Notes: a model not told the origin generated them from the letters alone. DNA of 35,000 bases from Prorocentrum cordatum (GCA_963575745.1 CAUYUJ010004746.1:1-35000), one strand, 5' to 3'. Positions 1-9,440 are shown, counted from the first letter of the stretch. Program-made: numbers and translations.

Positions 1-1817
1 TTGGGCCCAAGTTTTGGCGATGTCCGTTTTGCAAGAAAGGTTCGAAGTTTGAGAGCACCCGCAGTGTTCTCTCTCGTGGTGCCTGCCCTGCTCGGACTCG
101 CGCTGCTAAGGCTGCGACCTTGGCCGCGTCTGCCCCCGCCCCCTGCGCCCCTGGTGGCGCCGCGCGCGGCCGGGGCAGCGGAGGCAGGCTGGGTCGCGAA
201 GGTCGCAGCCCTGGCGTTGCTGCCGGCGGTGACCACCCTTCCCCCTCCTCTGCCTACGCTCGATCGCGTGACTCTCGGGAAGGGCCTCTCAGACCCGAGG
301 AGATGGCGCCGTTTTCCCGTGGCGCGCGGCGCCAACGCAGCCTCTCCCAGAGCAGCGGACCAGAGCGCCACGTTCGTTCTCGGGTCAGCTTCGAACCGAT
401 AGTTGCTGCAAAGGATGATGCCTCAATGGACAGAGACCTCGCGATCAGAAATCTTGGGATCCCGGACCGTGGAGGCCCCGCGTTTCGCCCTGATAAGCGT
501 AGAAGGGTTGGCGGCCATCGCAGGGGCAGACCTACTTTGGCTGCCACCGTCGCGCCTGACCGTGCCATGCCTGAAACGGGCCCCGTTCCTGCGTCCGCGG
601 CCAGGGGGCATCGTCTTTGGGTCTCTTCGGGGCACGTGGTGCTTCTGCGTTTCCTGTAGATTTTTTTCCACTGGCACGGCAGGACATTTGTTGGTAGGAT
701 GCCCGTCTATTGCCCCCACATCTAGACTTTCGGAACGTGCCCTTCGGAACGGGAAGCATTTTCTGGCGGGGTTTCACCCAGCGGACGAGGGCAGACAGGA
801 TTCTCGTAGGATCCCTGCCCATCGCCCCCTTCATGTTGCCGGCCCAGCAACGTTTTGGGCCAGGCTCCTAGCGAGCCGATCTTCTCAATATCGATTCGAG
901 GACGTCCTTCGGCCCGTTGGGCCCAAGTTTTGGCGATGTCCGTTTTGCAAGAAAGGTTCGAAGCTTGAGAGCACCCGCAGTGTTCTCTCTCGTGGTGCCT
1001 GCCCTGCTCGGACTCGCGCTGCTAAGGCTGCGACCTTGGCCGCGTCTGCCCCCGCCCCCTGCGCCCCTGGTGGCGCCGCGCGCGGCCGGGGCAGCGAAGG
1101 CAGGCTGGGTCGCGAAGATCGCAGCCCTGGCGTTGCTGCCGGCGGTGACCACCCTTCCCCCTCCTCCGCCTACGCTCGATCGCGTGACTCTCGGGAAGGG
1201 CCTCTCAGACCCGAGGAGATGGCGCCGTTTTCCCGTGGCGCGCGGCGCCAACGCAGCCTCTCCCCGAGCAGCGGGCCAGAGCGCCACGTTCGTTCTCGGG
1301 TCAGCTTCGAACCGATAGTTGCTGCAAAGGATGATGCCTCAAAGGACAGAGACCTCGCGATCAGAAATCTTGGGATCCCAGACCATGAAGGCCCCGCGTT
1401 TCGCCCTGATAAGCGTAGAAGGGTTGGCGGCCATCGCAGGGACAGACCTACTTTGGCTGCCACCGTCGCGCCTGACCGTGCCATGCCTGAAACGGGCCCC
1501 GTTCCTGCGTCCGCGGCCAGGGGGCATCGTCTTTGGGTCTCTTCGGGGCACGTGTGCTTCTGCGTTTCCAGTGGATTTTTTCCACTGGCGCGGCAGGACA
1601 TTTGTTGGTAGGATGCCCGTCTATTGCCCCTACATCTAGACTTTCGGAACGTGCCCTTCGGAACGGGAAGCATTTTCTGGCGGGGTTTCACCCAGCGGAC
1701 GAGGGCAGACAGGATTCTCGTAGGATCCCTGCCCATCGTCCCCTTCATGTTGCCGACCCAGCAACGTTTTGGGCCAGGCTCCTAGCGAGCCGATCTTCTC
1801 AATATCGATTCGAGGAC
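1..1817. repeat. Tandem duplication of a ~915 bp unit (two copies)
   Basis: The first 916 bases recur from 917 to about 1817, where the similarity stops inside GAGGACG. By eye the copies differ by about 18 substitutions and two single-base deletions, so they are near 98% identical and recently duplicated. Copy one begins at the window edge, so the array may extend to the left. Open frames cross the unit: plus 1-402, its copy 917-1318, a 402-codon plus frame at 403-1611, and minus 1170-1748. The copy differences change residues freely in the frames I checked and the frames end differently in each copy, so I do not call a gene. Tandem arrays are common for dinoflagellate genes, but I recognise no product, RNA gene or domain here. 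Confidence 0.93.
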
Positions 1818-2062
1818 GGGGACTAGGTTCGCGAGAGCGGAGCACCCTTGCTGGTGTGCTCCCCGCGGACCTTCATTCTCCTGTGCTTCCCTGCCCTCTC
1901 TTTTTGGTGCCTGCGGGGCTCCGAGATCCTGTCTCTCGGGTGGGGGCCACCGTCTTTCTTGGCACCTCGGGCAGATGCTCAGGCTGCCTCTTCGCCTGTG
2001 CACGCCTGGCGCCCGTGGCTTGACCTCGGAGCGCGGCGCCCGCCAGCCAGCGTCGTACCGTA

Positions 2063-2618
2063 TCCTGCTCCCCCTCCTCCTCCTCCTCCTCCTCCTCCTC
2101 CCTCCTCCCCTCCTCCCCTCCACCACTTCCTATTCCTCCCCCCTCCTCCTCTCCTCGTCCTCCTCCTCCCTCCTCAGCCCTCCCTCCTCCTCCTCCTCCT
2201 CCTCCTCCTCCTCCTCCTCCTCCACCACCTCCTCTGCCACCACCTTCCCGCGCGCGGTCCTCCTCCTCCTCCTCCTCCTCCTCCTCCTCCTCCTCCCGCC
2301 TCTCCTCCCCTACCTCCTCCTCCTCCTCCTGCTCCTCCTACCTCCTCCTTCTCGCCTCCTCCTCCTCCTCCTCCTCCTCCTCCCTCCTGTGCCTCCTCCT
2401 CCTCCTCCTCCTCCTCCTCATCCTCCTCCTCTTCCTCCTCCTCTTCACCTCCTCCCTCCTCTCCTCCCCATCCTCCTCCTCCTCGCCCTCCTCCTCCTCC
2501 TCCTCCTCCTCCTCCTCCTCCTCCTCCTCCTCCTCCTCCTCCTCCTCCTCCTCCTCCCCCTCCTCTCCACTCCCTCCTCCTCCTCCTCCTCCACCTCCTC
2601 CTCCTCCTCCTCCTTCCA
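2063..2618. repeat. (TCC)n pyrimidine tract, ~550 bp
   Basis: Almost pure TCC/CCT repeat, interrupted by short non-repeat pieces near 2225-2260 and 2320-2355. It gives long Ser, Pro or Leu runs in all three plus frames, which are artefacts. It lies directly upstream of two exon-like islands that each follow a pyrimidine-rich CAG, so on the plus strand it could be the polypyrimidine part of an intron. A complementary GGA tract follows at 3011-3137. Confidence 0.95.
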
Positions 2619-2645
2619 GCGCGCGCTACTCGCCTACCCTCGCAG

Positions 2646-2704
2646 TGGGCGGCCGCGCACCTCCGCCTCCTGAGGCGCGCGCTCGAGGGAGGCGCGGCGC
2701 CCGA
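2646..2704 (+). CDS. Candidate internal exon, helical peptide
   Basis: After the acceptor-like CTACCCTCGCAG the frame reads WAAAHLRLLRRALEGGA, with nearly every codon ending in C or G, unlike the flanking TCC repeat. The peptide is an amphipathic, Arg/Leu-rich helix. The 3' end is uncertain because no clear GT donor follows; dinoflagellates also use GC and GA donors. It lies 36 bases before another exon-like island (2741). I do not recognise a family. Chance G/C-rich openness is the main alternative. Confidence 0.35.
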
Positions 2705-2740
2705 TCGCGCCCCTGGGCGCCCCCGGGCGCCCCCCGTCAG

Positions 2741-2802
2741 TGGACAAGCGCCTGCTCCACCTCGAGCACGAGGTCCCGAGGGTGACGGACGCGGTGGCGG
2801 AG
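2741..2802 (+). CDS. Candidate internal exon, coiled-coil-like peptide
   Basis: The acceptor-like CCCCCCGTCAG is followed by a frame reading DKRLLHLEHEVPRVTDAVAE and then GAG followed by GTGGGC, a canonical GT donor. Almost every codon ends in C or G. Leu, Val and charged residues alternate in a heptad-like pattern, as in coiled coils. The 62-nt island begins in phase 2 and ends in phase 0. A stop-free reading continues to 2979, but its codon pattern degrades after 2802, which supports the donor. The product is not recognised. It may belong with the island at 2646, although their phases were not reconciled. Confidence 0.42.
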
Positions 2803-2839
2803 GTGGGCCGCGGAGCACGCGGGGAGCGAGGGGTGTGCG

Positions 2840-2860
2840 AGGTTCGAGGTTTTCGAACCT
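2840..2860. repeat. Short inverted repeat (8-bp stem, 5-nt loop)
   Basis: AGGTTCGA pairs with TCGAACCT across a five-base loop. It resembles a tRNA B-box, but there is no A-box or acceptor pairing nearby, so it is listed only as a small hairpin. Confidence 0.5.
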
Positions 2861-3010
2861 TTTCGCCGGTTCTCGGCGATTGTCCAGCCTCGGGATGCTT
2901 GCCAGCAGCTGCGCCTCGCCGAGGGCGTTCCGGGGGTGCCCGGATCGTCCCGAGCGGCCGCCGGACACCCGAGTTATGATCCAGAAACCAAATTGGGCGG
3001 CGCGCCCAGG

Positions 3011-3137
3011 CGGAGGAGGAGGAGGAGGAGGAGGAGTATGAAGAGGAGGAGGAGGAGGAGGAGGAGGAGGAGGAGGCGGAGGAGGAGGAGTTGGAGGAGG
3101 AGGAGGAGGAGGAGGGGGAGGAGGAGAAGGAGGAGAC
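3011..3137. repeat. (GGA)n purine tract
   Basis: GGA/GAG repeat complementary to the TCC tract at 2063-2618. The two tracts face each other across about 390 bp holding the exon-like islands. Single-stranded or transcribed DNA could pair across this interval. Confidence 0.9.
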
Positions 3138-3985
3138 GCATCGTCGGCGAGCCCAGGGTCGCTAAGCGCGTTCCACTCCTCGCAAAAAGTGCCTACTCGC
3201 CAGCTCCCGAAGAAGACGTGCCTGCTCTGATGTGATTTTTTATCGTAGATCCCCCGCGGCGGATCCAGGACGTGGTGGAACACGCTCGTCTACAGGGGGG
3301 GATGTTGAGAGGGGGGCAGGTCCAGGTGGGAATGCAGAGGGGGCGGGCCTGCTCAGAAGGCTCGGGAGGCCTCGGGCCTTCCGAGAGGTCGTGCTCTGAG
3401 AGCTCTCCGAGGACAGAGACTGCTCCCTGCTCTTCAGAAGGCTGGAGGGAGTCTGAGAAGCCCCGCCGCCTTCTGGGCAGGGCCGCCCCCGTTCACTTCC
3501 CCCCAGGGCGCGCCGCCGAGTGAAAACTGCATAAACAGACACTTTCGGACCTGCGTGGGGAGGGCCCCGGCGGCGTCTCCCTCGCGGCCCCCTGGCGCGC
3601 TTCCTGCGCGCCGGGGAGGGGGGTCCGGCGCTCCGATCTACGGAATCCACGCGGACCTCCGAGAACGTGTTTGGTCATGCCATGTCCGCGCGCTAGTCGG
3701 GCAGTGCAGGCTCCAGGTTCGTCGTCCTCACAGATGGGTGTCACGCAGCGCGCCCGTTGTAAAACTGGAAACGAGGTCGATCCCGCTCTTTGACCAGAGC
3801 TGTCTTCTTCTGGATATGGTCTGGTCAGGTCGTGTTCTGTTCCTTCAGTGGAGGGCGCCCCGCTCTGGCGCGCGCAGCGCCAGGTCCCGACCAGGCCCGC
3901 GTGAGGCCCGGGATCGGCGCACGTGAGGCCCGGTGTGGGCGCACGGTGGCGGCCCCCCGACGTTAGCGTTCAAGGGTTGTAGGTG
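3137..3985. other. GC-rich intergenic or intronic stretch holding dispersed repeat copy A1
   Basis: No convincing coding signal on either strand. At 3339-3524 it carries a repeat shared with 18480-18690 and 25655-25822: the three share GGGCGGG, CTCAGAAGGC or CTCCTGAGAAG, then GAGAAGCCCCGCCGCC followed by CTTCTG or CCTCTG, then CCCCCAGGGCGCGCCGCCGA or a diverged form. Open frames of 83-136 codons in both directions lack consistent codon bias. Around 3893-3935 a short direct repeat, CGTGAGGCCCG, occurs twice. Confidence 0.6.
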
Positions 3986-4055
3986 ATGAGCTCTCCGAAG
4001 GCAACAATGTTTCACTGAAGGCAACGTGTTTCTCCCACTGGAGGCAAACAGGTTG
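3985..4055. repeat. GAAGGCAAC short direct repeats
   Basis: Three diverged units of about 25 bp carry GAAGGCAAC, GAAGGCAAC and GAGGCAAAC. The reverse-complement motif GCCTTCG recurs four or five times at 4998-5085, beyond the element at 4164-4980. Confidence 0.5.
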
Positions 4056-4163
4056 TTGACTCTTCGCCTAGCCCCACCAGCCCCTCCAGAAACGGTGCGC
4101 AGGAGAGGTGAGGTGATCAGGGGAGTGCAGGAGCAAGAGAGGGGAGCAGCTGTTCTCTTTCAA

Positions 4164-4980
4164 AGAGTGGGAGGAGGAGGAGGAGGAGGAGGAGGAGGAC
4201 ATGGAGGACATGGAGGACATGGAGGGGGAGGAGGAGGGAGAAGGTGAGGGAATAGGCTGATGAAAAGGAGGAGGAGGGCGAGCAGAAGCCCAGATGCCCT
4301 TTGGATGCCTCTCAGAGTCTCTTGGGATGTCTCTCGGGGGGGTCCTGGGAGGCCTCTTAAAGTGTCTTGGGGGCCGCTCAGGGGCCTCTTGGGGGCCTCC
4401 TGGGGTCAGGATCAAATCAAAAAGGAGGCCGCTCAAAGAAGGTGGGAGCCTTAATCAGCACGGCCCCTCTGGAGCCCCAAACGTCACCTCTTGGAGCCCT
4501 CTTGGGGCGTACTTGGGGCGCTTTTGGTCGCTCTCGGGGCCGCCCAGGGGCCCTCTGAAGCATCTCTTGGGATCTTCTTGGGTCATCTTGGATCCACTAC
4601 AGCGAACAAGCTGGAAACACACAACACATGGATTTGTCTTGGGTGTTGGAAGGATGTTTGGCCTCTTGCGTGCTCTCTTGGGGGTGCTACGCGGCCACTT
4701 CGAGCCGTTTTGGGGCGGTCTTAGAGCCTCTTGGATCACGTTGGAGGCTATCTTGAGCTATATTGAGCCTTCGTGGAGGCCATCTTGGGCTCTTGGAGCC
4801 ATCTTGTGCCATCTTGGACGATCCAATCGGTCGCGAAGCGCCCAGTCCAGGTCCAGGTCCAGGGGGAGGGGGCAGGAGGAGGGGTAAACCCCTCCCTGAA
4901 GGGGAGGAGGGGAAAAGAAGAGGACACACGCCAAGCCACCTGCGCCCGGAGGGTTGGGGAGATTGTCTGCAGTGAGCTCC
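4164..4980 (+). repeat. Long dispersed element, copy 1: GGA tract plus CCTCTTGGG reiterations
   Basis: In order: a GGA tract (4167-4245), a segment with GGGCGAGCAGAAG, about 500 bp of diverged 15-30 nt units (CTCTTGGG, GGCCATCTTGG), then CCCTCCGGGCGCAGGTGG in inverse form near 4935-4955. The same order appears reverse-complemented at 19150-20195. The reiterations translate as Gly-Ala-Ser-Trp-like strings in one frame and Pro-Lys-Arg strings in the other strand; both follow from the DNA repeat. The shared non-repeated borders show one dispersed element, not two chance arrays. Confidence 0.75.
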
Positions 4981-4997
4981 CTGAACGCAAGCAGTGT

Positions 4998-5110
4998 TGC
5001 CTTCGAGCATCTTCGCCTTCGAACACGCTGGCCTTCGGGAAAGGTGTCACAACGTCGGCCTTCAGTGATCAAACAAATGCTTGCCCTCCGTGAGCTTCAC
5101 TGGCGGCGCG
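4998..5110. repeat. GCCTTCG short direct repeats and GGCGTTCAAGG segment
   Basis: GCCTTCG/A recurs at 17-32 bp spacing. The following segment, with GCGACCCCCGAGCGGTGGCG and then TTCAAGG, resembles 3950-3985 in the same orientation. Confidence 0.45.
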
Positions 5111-5157
5111 GCGGCGACCCCCGAGCGGTGGCGTTCAAGGCGTGAAGGCCACTGGAG

Positions 5158-5297
5158 TTTTCCTCCTCCTCCTCCTCCTCAGCCATCGCCCTCCTCCTCC
5201 ATCGCCCTCCTCCTCCGCCTCCTCTTCCTGCTCCGCCTTTTCCTCTTTCTCCTCCTCGCCCTCCTCCTCCTCCTCCTCCTCCTCCTCCTCCTCTTGC
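5158..5297. repeat. (TCC)n pyrimidine tract
   Basis: TCC repeat with CTT and GCC interruptions. Frames through it give Ser or Leu runs and are not genes. Confidence 0.9.
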
Positions 5298-5675
5298 TCT
5301 CTTCCCATTTTTCTATTATTCCTCTTCTCATCCTCTTCCCTCGTGATGCCGCCATTCCTGCATCGATCCCGTGACACATGAGGTTGTTTCTCTGCCCGAG
5401 TCCAGGGTTTTTGTATCGGGCCTGGCAGACTGGGGGAGGCTGCATACGGTCGGCAGCTTGAAGCTGGAGCAATGAGATAGATCGCGTGTCTTTGCCTTTT
5501 CCTCTCCCCCCCTCTCCAAAACATTGCGCGGGAGAGGGCAAGCTTGGAGAGATGCGGTGGCTCGCCTCCTCCCTGCCCTTCCCTTCCCCGCCACTCCCGG
5601 AAAACAAACGCGGCGGAAGGCCGCTGGCGGCCAGAGCCCGGCCAATCTATAGAGCGCGATCTGCGTGGTCGGCCG

Positions 5676-5721
5676 GCATCGTTCGAGGTTGGGCGACCCG
5701 CGCGGTGTCAGAAGCCCAGGG
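5676..5721 (+). CDS. Exon-like island with RAVSEA motif, copy 1
   Basis: The plus frame reads IVRGWATRAVSEAQG. A related island at 25336-25427 reads LVQGKAVRAVSEASA in the same relative frame, and the DNA is about 80% identical over ~39 bases. Shared residues are Val, Gly and RAVSEA. This could be a pair of homologous exons, an exon and a pseudo-copy, or a dispersed non-coding repeat that happens to be open. No clean acceptor or donor is seen in this copy. Confidence 0.25.
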
Positions 5722-5736
5722 CTCATGTCGATGTCC

Positions 5737-5945
5737 CCGATTCGATTCGATTCGATTCGATGTCGATGGATTCCGATTCCGATTCGATTCGACTTGGGAT
5801 TCCGGTTTGGGTCCGATTTCTCACTGGACGCGTACCAGCCTGCCGATTTCTGCCGGTCCGACCTTTTCCGTTTCGGCTGCCGATTTCTGCCGATCCGATT
5901 CTTGTCGATCGCCGATCCGATTTATCGATTCGATTTTGGGCGCTC
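5737..5945. repeat. GATTC/CGATTT minisatellite
   Basis: Repeated GATTC pentamers (5737-5790), then CCGATTTCTGCCG-type units of about 20-40 bp and further CGATCCGATT units to about 5945. Frames through it give Asp-Ser-Asp or Arg-Phe runs. Confidence 0.85.
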
Positions 5946-6166
5946 CTGGCAGCCGGGTCCGATGCCGCTCCCAGGCCCAGGAGTTACGGTGGGGGCGTTG
6001 GTCGAGGAATGTGCCCAGAGGGCTTCAGACCCTGGAGGATTCCTTCTCTGATGAGGGTGGCGGTAACATCCTATGGGCAATCCACGACCGAGGTTCTACT
6101 GGTTCCAGGCCATGGATTCCTTATCCAAGGGTTCCTCATCCAATGCCCCCACCGTAGCCTTAGGTC
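5945..6166. other. Short unique stretch before a TIR element
   Basis: One weak plus-strand candidate follows CTCCCAGGCCCAG near 5976, reading VTVGALVEECAQRASDPGG and ending at a stop near 6051. A 15-bp near-duplicate occurs at 6117-6145. The support is too weak for a gene call. Confidence 0.3.
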
Positions 6167-6310
6167 GGGCGTGTCCCCCCACAGGTGGATTTGGGGCGAA
6201 AAATTAAACACATTCAACAATTACCCAAAAGAGTCAAAAAATGTTCAATAAATCGTCCCCATATCATGTTTGACTATATTTGGATGTTCCTCCTGTAGAG
6301 GGACACGCCC
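6167..6310. mobile_element. 144 bp MITE-like element with 23-bp terminal inverted repeats
   Basis: The left end begins GGGCGTGTCCCCCCACAGG (6167 onward). The right end (6288-6310) is its reverse complement with three differences in 23 positions. The interior is strikingly AT-rich for this GC-rich window and has no coding capacity. TTA lies four bases outside the left end (6160-6162) and three outside the right (6314-6316). That would fit the TTA/TAA target duplication of PIF/Harbinger elements if the true ends lie slightly further out, but this is inference. Confidence 0.7.
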
Positions 6311-6334
6311 ATCTTAACCGCAGCCTGGCAAGGG

Positions 6335-6406
6335 GCCAGCTGCCCAGCTGGCGTTCCCCCACAGGTGGAGAACATCGCCACGCGGCGAGTAGATTGGACA
6401 CGCCGT
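6335..6406. mobile_element. Short TIR remnant and hairpin next to the 144 bp element
   Basis: GGCGTTCCCCCACAGGTGGA (6350-6369) repeats the left end of the neighbouring element, and GGACACGCC (6398-6406) repeats its right end. This suggests a 57 bp deletion derivative. A 7-bp hairpin, GCCAGCT/AGCTGGC, lies at 6335-6352. Confidence 0.45.
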
Positions 6407-6485
6407 GGGGAGAGGGGCCTCTCTCTATATCCCTCCATTCTCCGACGTCTTATTTTTGTTCGGCCCGCCCGCGGGGAGTTCGACT

Positions 6486-6583
6486 CTTTCCCCAGGGCCA
6501 GCTTTTCCTCCTGAGTCGTTGTTTTTCTGAGCGGTCCCAGGGCTGGGAAAAGGCCCCCGGAAGCCGAACACGCCGAATTTCAG
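6486..6583 (+). repeat. Dispersed repeat family B, copy 1
   Basis: Shares the order TTCCCCAGG, CCAGCTTTTC, CTGAGTCGTT, GCGGTCCC, then GGCCCCCGGAAGCCGAA with five other copies in the window: 23720-23835 on plus, and 18718-18824, 24106-24190, 25133-25206 and 29928-30015 on minus. The copies are heavily diverged. No coding frame is conserved among them. Confidence 0.6.
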
Positions 6584-6612
6584 CCGCAGCAACTGTTTGA
6601 CGACAACCCGAT

Positions 6613-6979
6613 ATGATAATCTCTCTCTTTTTCTCCCTCCCTCCCTGTCTCCTTTCTCCTTCCCTCTCTCCTTCTTTTTCTCAGTCTCTCTTTCTCTATC
6701 TCTCTCTCTCTCTCGTCGTTTCCCTCTCTCTCGTTCTCTTTTTTTTTTTTCTCTCTCTCTCTCTCTCTCTCCCTCCCTCTGTCTCTCTCCTTTTCTCTTT
6801 CTCTCTCCCTCTCTCTCTCTCTCTCTTCATATCCGCTCTCTCTCTCTCTCTCTGTCGATATCCGCTCTCTCTCTCTCTCTTTCTGTCTTGTTTTCTATGT
6901 ATCCCTATCTTCCTGGCTCCGGCTCTGGCACTCTCTCTCTCTCTCTCTCTATCTCTTCATTTCTCTTTATTTTTGTTGT

Positions 6980-7011
<32 letters not shown>

Positions 7012-7050
7012 CCTCTCTCTTTCTTTCTTTCTTTCTTTCTTTCTCTCTCT
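6613..7050. repeat. (TC)n/(TTTC)n pyrimidine tract, ~440 bp
   Basis: Nearly unbroken CT-rich DNA, mostly TCTC, ending in TTTC repeats, with a short break near 6905-6935. Frames here are Ser/Leu/Phe artefacts. Confidence 0.95.
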
Positions 7051-7062
7051 CGGAAAATATGA

Positions 7063-7446
7063 ATATCAGAGTGAGGGGCCGAACGGTCATTCACTGTCCG
7101 TGGGCGCGTGGCTGAAGTGAGGTTCTGCGGTGCGGATTGTTGTTGTTGTTGCTGCTGTTGTTGTTTTTGTTGTTAGTCTTTGGTCGTTTGTTGTTTGTTG
7201 TCGTCGTCCCCCCGCGACCCCACTCGCGACCCACCCGCGATCCATCCGCGACCCGGCCCGCGACCCACCCGCGACCCACCCGCGACCCACGACCCGCCCG
7301 CGACACACCCGCGACACACCCGCGACCCGGCCCGCGACCCTCCCACGACCCACCCGCGACCATCCTGCGACCCACCCGCGACCCACCCGCGACCCACCCA
7401 CATTGCTTTAACGAAAAATCGGCGGCTGCGGCGACCCAGTGTTGTG
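7063..7446 (+). repeat. Composite repeat C, copy 1 (10-bp GCGACCCACC satellite type)
   Basis: In order: ATATCAGAGTGAGGGGCCGA, ACGGTCATTCACTGTCC, GTGGCTGAAGTG, GCGGTGCGGATT, a GTT tract (7138-7200), GTCGTCCC, a 10-bp array of GCGACCCACC variants (about 7207-7400), then CATTGCTTTAACG and AAAAATCGGCGGCTGCGGCG. The same order occurs reversed at 10385-11262 and 15612-15870. Frames of about 100 codons arise on both strands because a 10-bp unit cycles through all frames without stops. Confidence 0.88.
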
Positions 7447-7540
7447 GAAGTTGTAATGATTAGGCGCCTCTGATCCGCAACTGCTGAGTGCTTCGTATTT
7501 GTTTATTTAGATGTACTCACATATGGTATAGGAGTATGGT

Positions 7541-7542
7541 AC

Positions 7543-7591
<49 letters not shown>
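7541..7591. repeat. (TA)n then (TG)n microsatellite
   Basis: TA dinucleotides to about 7579, then TG dinucleotides. Similar TA tracts occur beside other repeat units at 9717, 11263, 24582 and 27690. Confidence 0.93.
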
Positions 7592-7592
<1 letters not shown>

Positions 7593-7616
7593 CCAGCGAA
7601 ACAGGAGCGAGGCCGC

Positions 7617-7796
7617 CAGGAGTGTGCCTGCGCCCTCCATAGGGGCTCCGGGGCTCACTTTCCCTGTGTTTTTCACGGTTTCGGCGTTCCAGGGCCTCCG
7701 AGGGATGCCCCCAGGAGTGGACCTGCGCCCCCCGTAGGAGCTCCGGGGCTCACTTTCCCTGTGTTTTTACAGGGTCGTTCCAGGGCCTCCGAGGCG
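7617..7796. repeat. Tandem duplication, ~95 bp unit
   Basis: CAGGAGTG at 7617 recurs at 7712. Both copies contain GCTCCGGGGCTCACTTTCCC, TGTGTTTTT and GTTCCAGGGCCTCCGAG. The second copy is about 10 bp shorter. Confidence 0.85.
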
Positions 7797-7837
7797 GCAG
7801 CGGCGACCCCGGACATCTTGTTGACCTTCGGACGGAG

Positions 7838-8105
7838 GCCCAAAACCAGCCCCAGAGCGCTCCAAGACGGCCCACGACGCCTCCTACACCGCACCAAGAC
7901 GGCCCCAGAGAGCTCCAAGCGGCCCCCACGACGGCCCAAGAGGGCCCCAAGACGGCACAAGAGGCACCGAAAACGGTCCAAAGGAGTTCCGACACGGACC
8001 CCGAGAGGCGAACAAAAAAAGCTCACAGAGGCCCTCCACATGCCCAGGCCGCCCAAGAGGCCAAAAAAGGCCCCGAGATACTCCAAAGCATACCCCAAGA
8101 AGTTT
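7838..8105 (-). repeat. CCTCTTGGG-type reiterated repeat, partial third copy
   Basis: Reads CCAAGACGGCCC, CAAGAGGCC and similar units on plus, so the CCTCTTGGG orientation is on minus. It resembles the reiterated part of 4164-4980 and 19150-20195 but lacks their shared ends. The plus frame 7488-8288 and minus frames of 81-141 codons through it are repeat translations. Confidence 0.55.
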
Positions 8106-8164
8106 GAAACAACTGCGTCTCACCCAGCTTCTCGTCCGCCTTATCACCTTCCTGCTCCTCATTT

Positions 8165-9045
8165 CTTCCGGTTGTCCAGCTCTCTCCCGGTCTCAGGAAA
8201 TATAAACATATTCCCGGAATTGCCCGGACCAGCATTCCTCGAGTGTTTTTTTTGTTTTTCGCCGCCCTGCTCCATCGTCATTCCCTGATCCTCCGCCTGC
8301 TGCGGCTGCTCTTCATGCTACTCCCGCAACTCCCCCTTCCCCCTCCTCCCGCTCCCCTTCTCCACCTTCTCACCCACCTGCTTGTGGAGCTCTCTCCCGG
8401 AACGCCTGTCGGGAACATCATTTCTTTGCTTGCGTTCGAGTGTTTCTTTTGTTCTTCGCCACCCTGCCTCTTCGACTTTCTTCCCATGTCCTCCTCCTGC
8501 TGCGACTGCTCAACATGCTACTCCTGCACCTCCCCCTGTCCTTCTTCTATCTCCTCCTGCTCCCCCTGAACCTCCCTTCCTCCCGCTCCCCTTCTTCTCC
8601 TCCTCACCCTCCTTCCCTTCCGCCTACTCCTTATGTCCTGCTTGTCCTGCTCCCCCTCCTCTTCCTGCCGCTCACCTTGTCCTGCGTGTCTGTCCTCCTC
8701 GTCCTTCTCATCCTCCTGCTCCTCCCCCTCCTCCTCCTCCTCCTCCTCCTCCTTGTCCTCCTCCTCCTCCTTCTCGAGATTCCTCCTCCTGCTCTAGCCC
8801 ACCTCCTCCTTCCTGTCCTCCTCCTCCTTCTCGGGCTCCTCCTCCTCGTGCTGTCACCGAATATGTTCTCGGGAAGCTTCCCGGGAATGTAATTCCGCGT
8901 GCCTCCGTTTCTCCACCTCGCCGATATTATCCACCTTCTCGTCTCCCTCCTCTTCTTTCTTGGACTCCTCCTCCTTCTATCGCGCAAGATGTTCCCAGGA
9001 AGACACCCGGGAACATAAGTCCCATCCCCTTGCTCGAGCGCCTGA
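8165..9045. repeat. Pyrimidine-rich tract with reiterated CCCGGGAA units
   Basis: Four diverged units carry CTCTCCCGG or TTCCCGGGAA near 8181, 8393, 8873 and 9000. The first two are clearly related over about 100 bp, sharing TCGAGTGTTT, TTGTT, TTCGCC and CCCTGC. TCC-rich DNA fills the spaces (8460-8860). Long frames here are composition artefacts. Confidence 0.65.
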
Positions 9046-9239
9046 TCCCTCCTGGGCGGCCCCTCCCCCTCCTCCTCCTTCCTCTGATCCTCCTCCTTTG
9101 GCTGCTCTTCCTCTGGCCGCTCTTCCTCTGATCCCCCTCCTGTTCCTCTCCCTCTTCTCCCTCCGCCTCCTCCTGCTTCCCCTCGACTTCTCCCTCTCCC
9201 CCCCTTGCTTCTGCCGTGTGTCCTTCCTCGTCGCTCCGC

Positions 9240-9440
9240 GGGTCGTGGGGCCGAAGAGTCTCGGAAGCCGATGGGTCGCGGGGTCGCGATTGAGGCTCTT
9301 CAACCCTAGAGGTCAGGAGCGTCCAGGGACCGAAGGGTTCGGAGGACTCCTGGGGCCGACTTCAAGGGTCGTGGGGCCTACGGGCCCCAGGGGTATCCGG
9401 ACCGGGGAGGGCGCTCGGGTCGGGGGGCGCCCGGACCAGG
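9240..9440. other. GC-rich stretch with GGGTCGTGGGGCC repeats
   Basis: GGTCGTGGGGCC occurs at 9241 and 9368, and GGCCCCAGGGG-like segments recur. No coding signal stands out. Confidence 0.4.

Noticed and set aside
403-1611. 402-codon plus-strand frame spanning the duplicated unit
   Set aside because: It crosses the unit boundary, differences between copies alter residues freely, and no domain is recognisable. Openness is expected in GC-rich DNA.
1170-1748. 192-codon minus-strand frame in the second unit
   Set aside because: The same region in the first unit is split by small deletions, and replacements are not biased to silent sites.
2840-2860. B-box-like GGTTCGA
   Set aside because: It is one arm of a local hairpin, without an A-box at the right distance.
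1848-3041. 397-codon frame rich in Pro, Ser and Leu
   Set aside because: Translation of the TCC tract. Only the two islands at 2646 and 2741 look coding.
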